Part shown: piece by piece, positions 19,119 through 28,537 of the stretch
Layout: each line of letters opens with the position of its first letter
How positions within the stretch are numbered: position 1 is the stretch's first letter
Source: Myxococcales bacterium
GTDB lineage: Bacteria > Myxococcota > Polyangia > Nannocystales > Nannocystaceae
Assembly: GCA_016793465.1 (NCBI GenBank)
Contig: JAEUJW010000101.1
Location: 89,121 to 153,120, forward strand
DNA: 64,000 bases
Direction: 5' to 3'
Program-made: the position numbers and the translations under genes
The notes under the pieces: model-generated
Told to the model about the DNA's origin: nothing
Databases searched by the model: none
What the model saw: only the letters and a program-made list of their open reading frames with translations

Positions 19119-22100
19119 CTACTCGACGATCACCCGGTCGCCGGCCGAGCGCCCGAACGTCTCCGGCGCGTACATCTCCTCGGCCCTGGCCGGCGGCACC
19201 ACGAAGCTGCCCGGCGTCGTCGCCCGCGCGATGTACGTGTACGTATAGACCCCGTCCCACAGCAGCGGCGTGAACGCCTCGACCCGCTCGTCGCGCAGGT
19301 TCTCGTGCTCGTACCACGGCCGCCACCACCACCAGCCGTAGCCGTATGGCGAGTTGCTGCCCCTGTCGTCGCGGTCGCGCGAGGGGTCGAGCGCCCCCGT
19401 GGTCGCCAGCGCCGGGTTGACCGCCTCGAGCCCCGCGGGCAGCGGGTCGACGAGCGCCACGTGATAGCGCCGGTCCTGCGCCGCCATGGTCAGCGTCACC
19501 TCGACCCGCGCGCCGGCCTTGATCCGCCAGGTCCCGTCGGCGTCGCGGCGCACGTCCGCCTTGTCGTCGACCGCCGCGTACTTGCGCTCGACCACGAAGC
19601 CGTAGTCAGCCGCCGGTACCGTCAGATCTTTCGGCGCGTAGCGCATCCCGAGCCGGTAGTAGAGCCGCCCCGGCCCGTCCTTGCCGATAATCAGATCCTT
19701 CGCCCCCTCTTTAATTAGTGTCGCCATCGGCACGTCGACGCGGTGCTGCTCGGTCGTCCTGCCTTTAAATTTGTGCTCCCCCGCCGACTTGTTGCCGAGC
19801 CAGGCCCGCGCCACGAAGTCCGGCGTCGCCTTCTCGTAGGTCCCGAAGTAACGGTCGAGCGCCAGCAGGATGAACGCGTTCTCCTGAGTGTTGTTCCACC
19901 GCCCCGCCGTGCGCTGCGCAAGCAGCCCGCGCACCAGCTTGGGGATGATGTCCGACTGCGGCTCCGCGCCGATCAGCGCGTCGAGCAGCACCCCGTCGAC
20001 CCGCCGCTCCGAGTGCAACAGCAGGTGCCCCCCATCGCTGTAGCTGGTCGTGAAGTGGGCCGCCCCCGCCGTCTCGCGCAGCTGGTTGCCGAGGTGCCGC
20101 AGGATCTCCCGCGACTCCGGCCCGTCGCCGAGCACCGGCAACAACCACCCCAGCGTCTCGAGCGAATGTTTATTGATTGGCACCTCCGCGTACAGCGACC
20201 TGGCGCGCTGCTGGTCGCGCACGCCGAGCCTCTGGCGCACGTACAGCGCATACGCGACGATCGGCCGCCGCGCCTCGACCGGGTACCAATCGTCGAACCG
20301 CGACTCGATCTCCTTCAAATAGTCTTGGGCCCGATCCAGCGTCGCGGGCGGCACCTTATTAAAGCCCTTGCTGCGGGCGCGCTCGAGCGCGTGGGCCACG
20401 TGCACCGTCAGGTACGGCCACGTGCGCTCGCCCTGCCGCCAGAAGCCCCACCCGCCGTCCGGGTTCTGCAGGCGGGCCAGCCGCTCGATGTCCGCCTCGA
20501 CGAACGCCGCCAGCGCCTCCGGCTTCGGCAGCTCCGGCGTCTTGAACGCGCCGAGCACGTCCTTCAGCGCCGCGATCGTCAGCAGCCGCGACGCGACCTG
20601 CTCCTGGCACTCGAACGGGTAACGCACCAGGTACAGCACCGCGTCCGTCAGCTCCGCCACCGCCGTCGACGACGTCGTCAGTTCGAGCCCGCCGAACTGC
20701 GCCACCGCGTCGCCCGGCGGCTTGATCGGCTGCGCCACCGCCCCGCTGTCGATCTGCCCGTAGGTCGCGAACGCCTCGGTCGTCGCCGGCGTCCACACCG
20801 GCAGCTCGCCGGTCGCCGCGTCCGCCCACTTGCCCGCCGCCGCTGCCACCTGGAAGCGCGCCGTCCCGGCCCTCACCGCCGCGGCCGGCAGCCGCACCTC
20901 GACGCGGTCGTTGGCCGGCACCTGCACCCTGCGACCTGCCCCTTCGACCAGGTCGAGGTTCGTCGTGCGCGCCGCCAGGTCGACCGTCATCGGCGCGTCG
21001 GTCTGGTTCTGCACCACGATCGGCAGCTCGAACCTGTCGCCGTAATTTAAAAACCGCGGCGCCGACGGGCGCACCATCAGCGGCAGGCGGGCCGTGATCG
21101 CCGACTCCGCCTTGCCGAAGCGGTCGCTGCCCGCCACCGCCACCGCCATCACGCGATAGCGCGTCAGGTTGTCGGGCAGCTTGACCTCCACCCGCGCCCG
21201 GCCCTGCGCGTCGGTCGGCAGCGCCGCCGCGAACACGGCCAGCGCGTCGAAGTTCCTGCGCACCGCGATCGCCGGCCCCTGCTTGTCCTTGTCGGCCCCG
21301 TTGCCCCTGCGCTTCGCGTCCATCGGCGCCTCGGGCGGCGGCGGCGGTGCCGGTGCCGGTGCCGCCGTCGGCGCCATCTCGACGACCGCCGTGAAGTCGC
21401 GGCTCGCCCCGCTGCCCGGTCCGCCGCCCCCGCCGGACTCGCCGACCATCCCACCGGCCACACCCCCGACCACCCCGACGTCCTCCGGATTGGCCAGCAC
21501 CACCGTCGACCGATTGTGGTGATCGCCGACCCCGGGATCCCGCTGGGGATAGAACGCCGCGATCGGATCCAGCAGGTCGTACCCCGCCAGCGCCAGCACC
21601 GCCTCGTCGACCACCACCGCCGCCACCTCGCTGCCGGCCACCGGCCTGTCCGCCGCGTCGTGGACCAGCACCTCGAGCGTCGTCGACCCGCCCGGCTCGA
21701 GCTTGTCCGCCCCCGGCTTGAGATAGAGATTCAGCGTCCGACTGCGCGCGGGCACCGACAGCATCAAATTCCCCGACGCGTACGCCGGCCGCCGCTGCAG
21801 CTTCGGGTCCGGCTTGCCGTCGTCGCGCGTGCGCATGGCCGCCCCGACCACGTCGACCTGCAGCTGGATCCCCGGCACGAACGCGTCGTCGATCGGCACC
21901 TCGAGCGTCGTCGACGTCCCGCTGAGCGACAGCCGCCGCGTCTGCACCACCCCCTCGCGCCGCAGCGTCACCACCCCCTCCGCCGGGGCGAACGGCGCCA
22001 TAATCAAAAATTTCGCCGTCTCGCCCGCCGCGTACTCCTTCTTGTCGGGGACGATCTGCACCTCCTCGCGCTCCACCCCGCGCGCCGGCGGCTGATCCCC

Positions 22101-25100
22101 GCCGGCGACCCACAGCGTCAGCTCCGAGCGGTTGGGCCGCCCCTCCGCGTCCTTCACGTGCGCCGAGATCTTGAAGGTGCCGCCCTCCTTCGGCACGAAC
22201 GAGCAGCGCACCGCCTCCGCCGTCGACGTCTTCTTGCACTCCTGCGGGTCCTTCTCGACCTCCTTGTACTCCCCGTCGACCTGCTCCCACGTCGCGCGCA
22301 CGGCTCTAATTAAAACCTCGCGGCCGAGCACCGCCTTGCCGTCGAGGTCGACCGCGATCGCGTCGACGTCGAGCGCCTCGCCCTGCTGCACGAACAGCCG
22401 CGAGCTCTTCATCCCGACGTACAACTTCGACGGGTGGACCAGCAGGTCGACGCCCGCCGTCCACGCCTGGCGGTTGACGTCCATCACCGTCGCCTCCGCG
22501 CGCAGGCTGGTCGGCTCCGGCGGATCTACTTTAATAAAGTCTGCGCGCAGGTGGTGCTCGCCCGCGCCGTCGGTCCGGCTCGAGAACGTCTCCGACTCGC
22601 GATATTGCGGCTGCCCGCCCCAGCGCCACATGTCGCCCCACCACGGCGTCCACTTGCCGAACGTGTAGTCGTCGCGCCCCGGCGGCACGAACGAGCCCGG
22701 GTTCGCCGACACGTTCCACGTCACCTGCGCGGCGGGCAGCGGCCCGCCCGAGAAGTACTTGGCGGCGACGGTCAGCTCCGCGTGGCCGCCGACCAGGTGC
22801 GGCCCCTCGCCCGCGCGCGCCGTGACCTCGTACTCCGGCCGACGAAACTCCTGGATCTGCAGCGTGTGCGCGAAGCTCTGCTCCTTCATCGCGCCCTGCG
22901 TGACCGTGAAGGCGACGTGCGCGTGGCCGAGGTTCGGCGTCTTCGGCAGCGGCAGCTCGAGGAAGAACCCGCCGAGCGCGTTGAGGGCCACCTTGCCGTG
23001 GGCCAGCTTGTTGCCCTGCGCGTCGTTCAGCGTGTAGCCGAGCTCGCGCGCCGCCTCGCTCGGCAGCACGAGCCCGCCCCTGGGCCCGCCGGTCTGCTTG
23101 CGCAGCCAGCCCTTGATCCGCACCGTCTCGCCCGGGCGGTACAGCTGGCGGTCGTCGAACACGTACCACAGCAGCCGGTCCTCGCGCTTGACCGTGCGCC
23201 ACCCGTGGTCGTCCTGCGGCGCGTACCAGTAGCCGTCGCCGTCGAGCAGGAACGCCGAGTCCTCGCCCACGGTCGCCTGGATCATGCGGCTGCCCTTGCT
23301 CGTCAGCGCCAGCGTCGCCAGCCCGTCCGCCGCCGACTTCGCCTCCGAGCCGCCCGGGACGAGCCGCAGCTGCGCGCCCGCCAGCGGCTTGCCGTCACGC
23401 AGGTCGGTCGTGAACGCGACCAGCTTCTCGCCGTCGACGTACGCGTCGACGCCGATGCGCGTCGACTGGGCCCACGTCACGATCTCCTCGCGCCCGTACT
23501 TCGGCTGCTTCGGCGGCTCCACCACCACGATCGCGTGCCCCACCCCGCCCTTATTGAACGCCGCGCCGAGGTCGATCCGCGTCTCCGTCAGCTCGTCGGG
23601 GTCGCCGGCGATCTTCACGCTGTCGACGAACACCGGCTTGCCCGGCGGCGGCGCCGAGAACAGGGTGCTGTCGTTGCGCGCCCGCAGCCACGCCGTGTAC
23701 GCCTCCCAGTCGCCCGGCGAGACCGCGTGCACCCGCACCTTCACGCTCCTGTGCCCGGTCGTGAACACCGACAGCTTCCCGCCCGCGGCCGGGTCGAGCA
23801 CCGTCGTCGTGTGCACCTGCGCCGACAGCGAGTCCGGCGCCGGCCCGACCTTGAACCTCTCGCTGACGCCCTTGCCGAGCGTCTGCTTGTACTGGTCGCG
23901 CAGCGCCCCGTCGATCGTCACCTTGTAGGTCTCGCGGGCCCTGGTGCTGCCGTGGACCTGGACCACGTTCCCGTAGGTCGTCACCTGCATCCCGGGGATC
24001 GCCGGCTCGACCCGCACCCACTCCTTCTTGAAGCGCCTGGCGTCGATGGGGTTGGTGAACTCGAAGCGGAAGGGCATGCCCGGCGGACAGCCCGTGCCCT
24101 CCCACCCGCACTCCGCCTTATTTAACTTCAGCGGCCCGAACGTCTGGAACGTGAACGACTCCGCCGTCGTCGTCTTGCGCGGCCCCTCCGCCGAGGCCAG
24201 CCCCGCCGCCAGCTCGACGGTGATCGGCGAGTCCGCCGGCAGCGCCTCCGTCGGCCTGACGACCACCCAGCGACCGGGCTCGGCCGACTCGACGAGCGCG
24301 CGCAGCTCCGGGTCCTTGACCGCCTCGGCCTGCGTCAGCGCCCGCAGCGGCACCGCCTGGCCGCGCGCCGCCTTGACCGTGATCGACGGCAGCACCGCCG
24401 CCGGGTCGACCCGCTGGTCGAAGCTCAGGAAGATCGCCGGCGCGCGCGTCGTCGTCGTCTCGCGCGGGTACGCCGTCACCAGCTTCGGCGGCGGCGTGGC
24501 GAACTTAATGTTCGGCACCTCGCCCGCGAGCCTGGCCCCGCTCGCCGACTTCGTGCCCGGCGGCACCGTCACCGTGTACTCGGTCGCCATCGGCAAGCGC
24601 CCGGTCGGACGGAACACCAGCGTCTTCGTGCCCACCCACACCCACTGCCCCGGCGGCTGCGGGCTCAGCTTCACCGGCACCTCGCTCGCCGCCAGCTCGC
24701 CGCGCGACGTCACCGCCACCATCGGCTGCGAGAACGTAATTGAAAAGTCCGCGGCGATCGGCACCTCGCCGTCGGGCTGGTGGCGCAGCACCTTCAACTC
24801 GCCCGCGCTCACGCTCGGCGGCCGCGGCTGCGGCGGCCCCGGGAACGACGCCAGCACCGTCGCACCGGTCTTCGGCGGCGGCTGCGACGCCGGTCGCAGC
24901 GCGAACGCCTGCTCGTCGCCCGCCTCCTTGTCGAGCTGCGGCAGCCGGGCCAGCAGCGCCGCGACCTCCTTCGCGCCCAGCGGCGTCGCCGCAGCGACCT
25001 GCACGCGCTCGCCGCCCTCGGCCTGCGGGCGCCCCTCCGACAGCGTGAACTCGAGTCCGGGCTCCTTCTCGGCGATCGCCGCGTCGTCGCCGCCGACGTC

Positions 25101-25202
25101 GGCGTCGCCCGCGTCGGGCCCCTGCACCGGCTCCCGCCTGGCGGGGCAGCTCAGCATGACAAATCCGAGTCCGGAGACGACGAGCGGTCGGTGAGTGCGC
25201 AT
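19119..25202 (-). CDS. Bacterial alpha-2-macroglobulin lipoprotein
   Basis: 2,027 residues, starting at 25202 so that a signal peptide with lipobox VMLSC leads. Repeated MG-type beta domains fill the N-terminal two-thirds. A Gly/Pro/Ala-rich low-complexity stretch near residues 1260-1320 is a likely bait region. The thioester motif CQEQ is at 1532-1535, followed by the helical thioester domain (NPDGGWGFWRQGERTWPYLT) and a C-terminal receptor-like domain. Such proteins trap proteases in the periplasm. E. coli YfhM is about 1,650 residues, so this is long. The usual partner, penicillin-binding protein 1C, is not adjacent. At least eight AT islets lie in the gene. Confidence 0.92.
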   Translation of the reverse strand: MRTHRPLVVSGLGFVMLSCPARREPVQGPDAGDADVGGDDAAIAEKEPGLEFTLSEGRPQAEGGERVQVAAATPLGAKEVAALLARLPQLDKEAGDEQAFALRPASQPPPKTGATVLASFPGPPQPRPPSVSAGELKVLRHQPDGEVPIAADFSITFSQPMVAVTSRGELAASEVPVKLSPQPPGQWVWVGTKTLVFRPTGRLPMATEYTVTVPPGTKSASGARLAGEVPNIKFATPPPKLVTAYPRETTTTRAPAIFLSFDQRVDPAAVLPSITVKAARGQAVPLRALTQAEAVKDPELRALVESAEPGRWVVVRPTEALPADSPITVELAAGLASAEGPRKTTTAESFTFQTFGPLKLNKAECGWEGTGCPPGMPFRFEFTNPIDARRFKKEWVRVEPAIPGMQVTTYGNVVQVHGSTRARETYKVTIDGALRDQYKQTLGKGVSERFKVGPAPDSLSAQVHTTTVLDPAAGGKLSVFTTGHRSVKVRVHAVSPGDWEAYTAWLRARNDSTLFSAPPPGKPVFVDSVKIAGDPDELTETRIDLGAAFNKGGVGHAIVVVEPPKQPKYGREEIVTWAQSTRIGVDAYVDGEKLVAFTTDLRDGKPLAGAQLRLVPGGSEAKSAADGLATLALTSKGSRMIQATVGEDSAFLLDGDGYWYAPQDDHGWRTVKREDRLLWYVFDDRQLYRPGETVRIKGWLRKQTGGPRGGLVLPSEAARELGYTLNDAQGNKLAHGKVALNALGGFFLELPLPKTPNLGHAHVAFTVTQGAMKEQSFAHTLQIQEFRRPEYEVTARAGEGPHLVGGHAELTVAAKYFSGGPLPAAQVTWNVSANPGSFVPPGRDDYTFGKWTPWWGDMWRWGGQPQYRESETFSSRTDGAGEHHLRADFIKVDPPEPTSLRAEATVMDVNRQAWTAGVDLLVHPSKLYVGMKSSRLFVQQGEALDVDAIAVDLDGKAVLGREVLIRAVRATWEQVDGEYKEVEKDPQECKKTSTAEAVRCSFVPKEGGTFKISAHVKDAEGRPNRSELTLWVAGGDQPPARGVEREEVQIVPDKKEYAAGETAKFLIMAPFAPAEGVVTLRREGVVQTRRLSLSGTSTTLEVPIDDAFVPGIQLQVDVVGAAMRTRDDGKPDPKLQRRPAYASGNLMLSVPARSRTLNLYLKPGADKLEPGGSTTLEVLVHDAADRPVAGSEVAAVVVDEAVLALAGYDLLDPIAAFYPQRDPGVGDHHNRSTVVLANPEDVGVVGGVAGGMVGESGGGGGPGSGASRDFTAVVEMAPTAAPAPAPPPPPEAPMDAKRRGNGADKDKQGPAIAVRRNFDALAVFAAALPTDAQGRARVEVKLPDNLTRYRVMAVAVAGSDRFGKAESAITARLPLMVRPSAPRFLNYGDRFELPIVVQNQTDAPMTVDLAARTTNLDLVEGAGRRVQVPANDRVEVRLPAAAVRAGTARFQVAAAAGKWADAATGELPVWTPATTEAFATYGQIDSGAVAQPIKPPGDAVAQFGGLELTTSSTAVAELTDAVLYLVRYPFECQEQVASRLLTIAALKDVLGAFKTPELPKPEALAAFVEADIERLARLQNPDGGWGFWRQGERTWPYLTVHVAHALERARSKGFNKVPPATLDRAQDYLKEIESRFDDWYPVEARRPIVAYALYVRQRLGVRDQQRARSLYAEVPINKHSLETLGWLLPVLGDGPESREILRHLGNQLRETAGAAHFTTSYSDGGHLLLHSERRVDGVLLDALIGAEPQSDIIPKLVRGLLAQRTAGRWNNTQENAFILLALDRYFGTYEKATPDFVARAWLGNKSAGEHKFKGRTTEQHRVDVPMATLIKEGAKDLIIGKDGPGRLYYRLGMRYAPKDLTVPAADYGFVVERKYAAVDDKADVRRDADGTWRIKAGARVEVTLTMAAQDRRYHVALVDPLPAGLEAVNPALATTGALDPSRDRDDRGSNSPYGYGWWWWRPWYEHENLRDERVEAFTPLLWDGVYTYTYIARATTPGSFVVPPARAEEMYAPETFGRSAGDRVIVE

Positions 25203-25251
25203 GGACTGGCGATTGGTAGACCCCGCCGGGGATCCGCACAAGCCCCGCGAT

Positions 25252-25725
25252 CTACCGCTGCGCGAGCGCACGCGTGAGCTCGTCGAGCCACGCCACCTGG
25301 GCGGGGTTGAGCTTGGCCCGCGCCGCCTGCAGCCCGAAGAACTCCGCGCAGTCGACCTCCGGGAACTCCGCGAACCGCCCCGAGCGCGGCGGCCACTCCA
25401 TCGTGAACAGGTTGCTCTTCAGCGTGCCCGGGTCGCAGTCGCCCGCGAACGCCCACGCGTGCACCACCTTCCCGCCCTTCTGCCGCACCGGCGTCAGGGC
25501 CACGAACGGCCCCGTCGGGGTCATGCCCGTCTCCTCCTGGAACTCGCGGCAGGCCGTCGCCAGCGGGTTCGCGTCGCTGCCCTGGATGATCTCCCCCTTC
25601 GGGATGGTCCACGCGCCCTCGTCGCGCCGGGCCCAGAACGGCCCGCCCGGGTGCACCAGCAGCACCTCGAGGGCCTCGCCGCGCCGGCGGTACATCAACA
25701 GGCCCGCGCTCTGCTTGCGCTTCAT
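25252..25725 (-). CDS. NUDIX hydrolase
   Basis: 157 residues. The NUDIX box lies in WTIPKGEIIQG ... ACREFQEETGM, with the REFQEETG core that binds metal and diphosphate. The N-terminus (SAGLLMYRRRGEALEVLLVH) is typical of NUDIX proteins of the MutT / diadenosine-polyphosphate group. It hydrolyses a nucleoside diphosphate linked to another moiety; substrate unknown. It lies 49 nt upstream of the alpha-2-macroglobulin gene in the same direction and may share its transcript. Confidence 0.85.
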   Translation of the reverse strand: MKRKQSAGLLMYRRRGEALEVLLVHPGGPFWARRDEGAWTIPKGEIIQGSDANPLATACREFQEETGMTPTGPFVALTPVRQKGGKVVHAWAFAGDCDPGTLKSNLFTMEWPPRSGRFAEFPEVDCAEFFGLQAARAKLNPAQVAWLDELTRALAQR

Positions 25726-26185
25726 CGCCGCACCGTCGACGCCGCCGGCGAGTGAACGGGCGCGCGCCTCATCGTCACCAGGCTATCGCCGCCGCGATCG
25801 ACGCGTCAAGCCGTGGTCCGCGCACCTCCGCGTCGCCGCCGGCCCTCCTCGGCCCGGACCACTTCGACAGGCTGTAGCAGCAACATTCTAAATCCCTCGA
25901 CGAAAATCATCGACGCCCGCGACCGCGACCCCGCGCCCGCGCCCGCGCCGCGTACGTCGTTACCCGCGGCGAATCTCCGCCCTCGCCGATATCCCATGAG
26001 CAATTGCGGAGCGACCTCGATCGCCGCCGCCGCCGCTGTACACCCCCCGCGTACACCTGCGCACGCTGGCGATCGACGATATCTACACTATCGAACATGC
26101 TGCCCAATATGACGAATCGTCACGCTCACTTTCGCCGTACTTTCGTGCTTGCATTCTTTGGAACGATCATGGCACCCTGCGCAAG
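25726..26185. promoter_or_regulatory. Long intergenic region with palindrome, upstream of roadblock-like gene
   Basis: About 460 bp without a credible gene, less GC-rich than the surroundings from 25870 on. It contains a perfect inverted repeat TGACGA-A-TCGTCA at 26110-26122, about 64 nt before the next start, a candidate operator. Divergent promoters for the NUDIX gene and the roadblock-like gene must lie here. Confidence 0.45.
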
Positions 26186-27040
26186 GTGGATGCTGCAGGG
26201 ACGGACGCGGCTGTGCTCTTGATGGGTAATGTCGCCGGGGTGGTCGGGCTGCCGCCGGAGGCCATCGATAACGCGTGCTCGGGCGCCCGCATATCGCGGA
26301 CCGTGCTGCGCTCCGAGGCCCTGCGGATCCTCCGCGCCGAGCCCATCGATCTGATGATTACCTCCTCGAGCCCGGCGGTCCTGCTGAGCGACGAATTCCT
26401 CGCCGCGCTCACCGCCAGCGGCCCGATGACGCTGCTGCTCGCCACCCGCCGCCCCGACGCCGCCGCCCCCGCGCGGTTTCAGCGGGTCGGCGTGCGCGCG
26501 GAGTACCTCGAGTTCCCCATCACCGAGGCGACCCTGCGCGAACGAGTGCACGCTGCGCTGCAGCAGAGCGCCCGCTCGCGCGCTGCCAAACCTTCAGCCT
26601 CGTCAACACCCACACACAACAGCAATCCAGCACCCGCCCCCGCGCGGCCACGCAGACAATACGGAGAATCGGAAATGGCAAGCATCAACAAATCACTCGA
26701 GGAAGCGATGAAGATCGACGGAGCGATCGCAGTCGCGCTGGCAGACTGGGACTCGGGGCTGTGCCTCGGCACCGCGGGCGGCGGCGCCCGGCTCAACGTC
26801 GAGGTCGCGGCCGCCGGCAACTGCCAGGTCGTGAAGGCCAAGATGGCGATCATGACCGAGCTCGGCATCAAGGGCGCGATCCAGGACATCCTCATCACCC
26901 TCGACGACCAGGTCCACCTGATCCGCCCGCTGCGCCGCGGCGACACCCTGTTCCTCTACCTCGCCATCGACAAGACCAAGGGCAACCTCGGCCTCGCCCG
27001 CCACCGCCTGCAGAAGATCGAGTCGGAGCTCAACGTTTGA
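26186..27040 (+). CDS. Degenerate receiver plus roadblock-like domain protein
   Basis: 284 residues if started at 26186. Residues 10-130 look like a response-regulator receiver that lost its phosphorylation site (Thr59 where Asp is expected, no acidic pair). A Ser/Thr/Pro/Ala linker follows. Residues 164-284 form a roadblock/LC7-like domain (EEAMKIDGAIAVALADWDSG ... DILITLDDQVHLIRPL). A second ATG at 26675 behind GGAGAATC could produce the roadblock part alone, so two products are possible. The next gene carries the same C-terminal domain. Roadblock proteins often control small GTPases, including MglA in myxobacteria; that link is inference. Confidence 0.6.
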   Translation: MDAAGTDAAVLLMGNVAGVVGLPPEAIDNACSGARISRTVLRSEALRILRAEPIDLMITSSSPAVLLSDEFLAALTASGPMTLLLATRRPDAAAPARFQRVGVRAEYLEFPITEATLRERVHAALQQSARSRAAKPSASSTPTHNSNPAPAPARPRRQYGESEMASINKSLEEAMKIDGAIAVALADWDSGLCLGTAGGGARLNVEVAAAGNCQVVKAKMAIMTELGIKGAIQDILITLDDQVHLIRPLRRGDTLFLYLAIDKTKGNLGLARHRLQKIESELNV

Positions 27041-27081
27041 GCCCCGCCCGCGCGGCCGGGCTGAGCCGGCCGCGGACCTGC

Positions 27082-27087
27082 TACAGA
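27082..27087 (+). promoter_or_regulatory. Candidate -10 hexamer before receiver-DUF4388 gene
   Basis: TACAGA ends 5 nt before ATG 27093; no Shine-Dalgarno. Confidence 0.4.
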
Positions 27088-27092
27088 GCGCC

Positions 27093-28448
27093 ATGGCGAC
27101 GGACGACGATCGCAAGCACGTCCTGTTCGTCGACGACGAACCGACGATGCACAACATCGTCGCGCGCACCCTGCGCAACCAGGACGTCAGGCTGACCTGC
27201 GCCGCCGACGGCGCCGAGGCCCTGCGAGTCCTCGGGAGCGGCCACGTCGACCTCCTCGTCACCACCCTCACCCTGCCGGTCGTCGACGGCGTCGACCTCC
27301 TGCGCCACGTCGCCAACCGCGGCATCACGGTCCCCGTGCTCGTCGCCACCGCCGGCGTACCGCCTCCGCCGGCCTCGCGCTCGCCGCTGCGGTTCGTCCG
27401 CGAGCCCCTGCGCCCCGCCGACCTCGCCGTGCTGGTCCACGAGCAGCTCACGGCCGCGGCCCCCGACGGCCCCATCGCCCTCGCCGAGCTGGCCCAGATC
27501 CTCGCCGTCGACCGCCGCAGCTGCACGCTGCGCGCGGCCGCCGGCGGCCTCGAGGGCGTGCTCCTGTTCTACCGCGGCTCGCTCGTCGACGCCGCCGTCG
27601 GCGCCCTCGCCGGCGACGCCGCCGCCCGCCTGCTGCTGTCCTGGCGCCGCGCCACGCTCCGCGTCGAGCCGCTCGACCGCACCCGCAAACAGTCGATCAC
27701 CGCCGACCTCGCGTCTCTGCTGCCCACGCTGCCCCGGCCGACGGCGAGCCCCGCCCCGACCCACACCCCGGCGCCCGCCCGCTTCGAACCCGCGACGCCC
27801 GCGGCCAACGCCCCGGTCTCCCGCCGCCACTCCTCGTCCCACCCCGCCCCGCCCACCAAGCCCGTCTCCGCCGCGCCACCGCCGACCCCCGAGCCCGCCG
27901 CACCCGCGACACCCGCCGCACCCGCGACGCTCGTATCCACCGCGCCACCGCCGACCCCCGAGCCCGCCGCACCCGCGACGCCCGCATCCACCGCGCCCGC
28001 GGCGTCGACCCCCGCACCCGCGACCTCCGTCGCCGCCCTCGCGCCGTGGGAGCGCCCCGAAGCCGCCGCCCGGATCGCAGCCCTGCTGGGCGACGTCATG
28101 CAGATCGACGGCGCTATCGGTGCCGGCCTGGCCGTGTGGGAGCTCGACGAGTGCCTCGACCTCCGCACGGCGCCCGTCGCCCTCGCCGCCGGCCCCATGC
28201 GCACGACCCTGTCCGGCCACGCCCGCATGATGCGCGCCGTGCAGGCCACCATGGCCCGCCTGCACCTGTCCGCGGCGGTCCACGACGTGCTCATCACGCT
28301 CGACGAGCAGCTGCACGTGCTCGCCACCCTGCCCCACCACGACGGCCTCATGGTCGACCTCGTGCTCGACCGCCCGCGCAGCACCCTCGCCCTCGCCCGC
28401 ATCCGCCTCGCCGCGCTGCTCGCCGGGTTCGACCTCGGCCCCGCCTGA
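27093..28448 (+). CDS. Receiver-DUF4388-roadblock-like signalling protein
   Basis: 451 residues, three parts. Residues 8-120: receiver with the acidic pair (LFVDDEP) but Thr58 in place of the phosphoacceptor Asp. Residues about 125-205: DUF4388/PatA-like domain (LAELAQILAVDRRSCTL ... GVLLFYRGSLVDA). A 110-residue Pro/Ala/Thr linker with repeated PTPEPAAPATPA follows. Residues about 340-451: roadblock-like domain homologous to the C-terminus of the gene before (MQIDGAIGAGLAVWE ... VLITLDEQLHVL). Probably a phosphorylation-independent adaptor. The short gap (52 nt) suggests both genes work together, perhaps as a heterodimer. Confidence 0.75.
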   Translation: MATDDDRKHVLFVDDEPTMHNIVARTLRNQDVRLTCAADGAEALRVLGSGHVDLLVTTLTLPVVDGVDLLRHVANRGITVPVLVATAGVPPPPASRSPLRFVREPLRPADLAVLVHEQLTAAAPDGPIALAELAQILAVDRRSCTLRAAAGGLEGVLLFYRGSLVDAAVGALAGDAAARLLLSWRRATLRVEPLDRTRKQSITADLASLLPTLPRPTASPAPTHTPAPARFEPATPAANAPVSRRHSSSHPAPPTKPVSAAPPPTPEPAAPATPAAPATLVSTAPPPTPEPAAPATPASTAPAASTPAPATSVAALAPWERPEAAARIAALLGDVMQIDGAIGAGLAVWELDECLDLRTAPVALAAGPMRTTLSGHARMMRAVQATMARLHLSAAVHDVLITLDEQLHVLATLPHHDGLMVDLVLDRPRSTLALARIRLAALLAGFDLGPA

Positions 28449-28537
28449 CCGCCCGCCGGGGTCCGCACACCCCGCCGCGCGCCGACCCGACGGCGTGCAA
28501 CAGCAACCTCCGCGACCCTGATACTGTCGGCCCCGCG

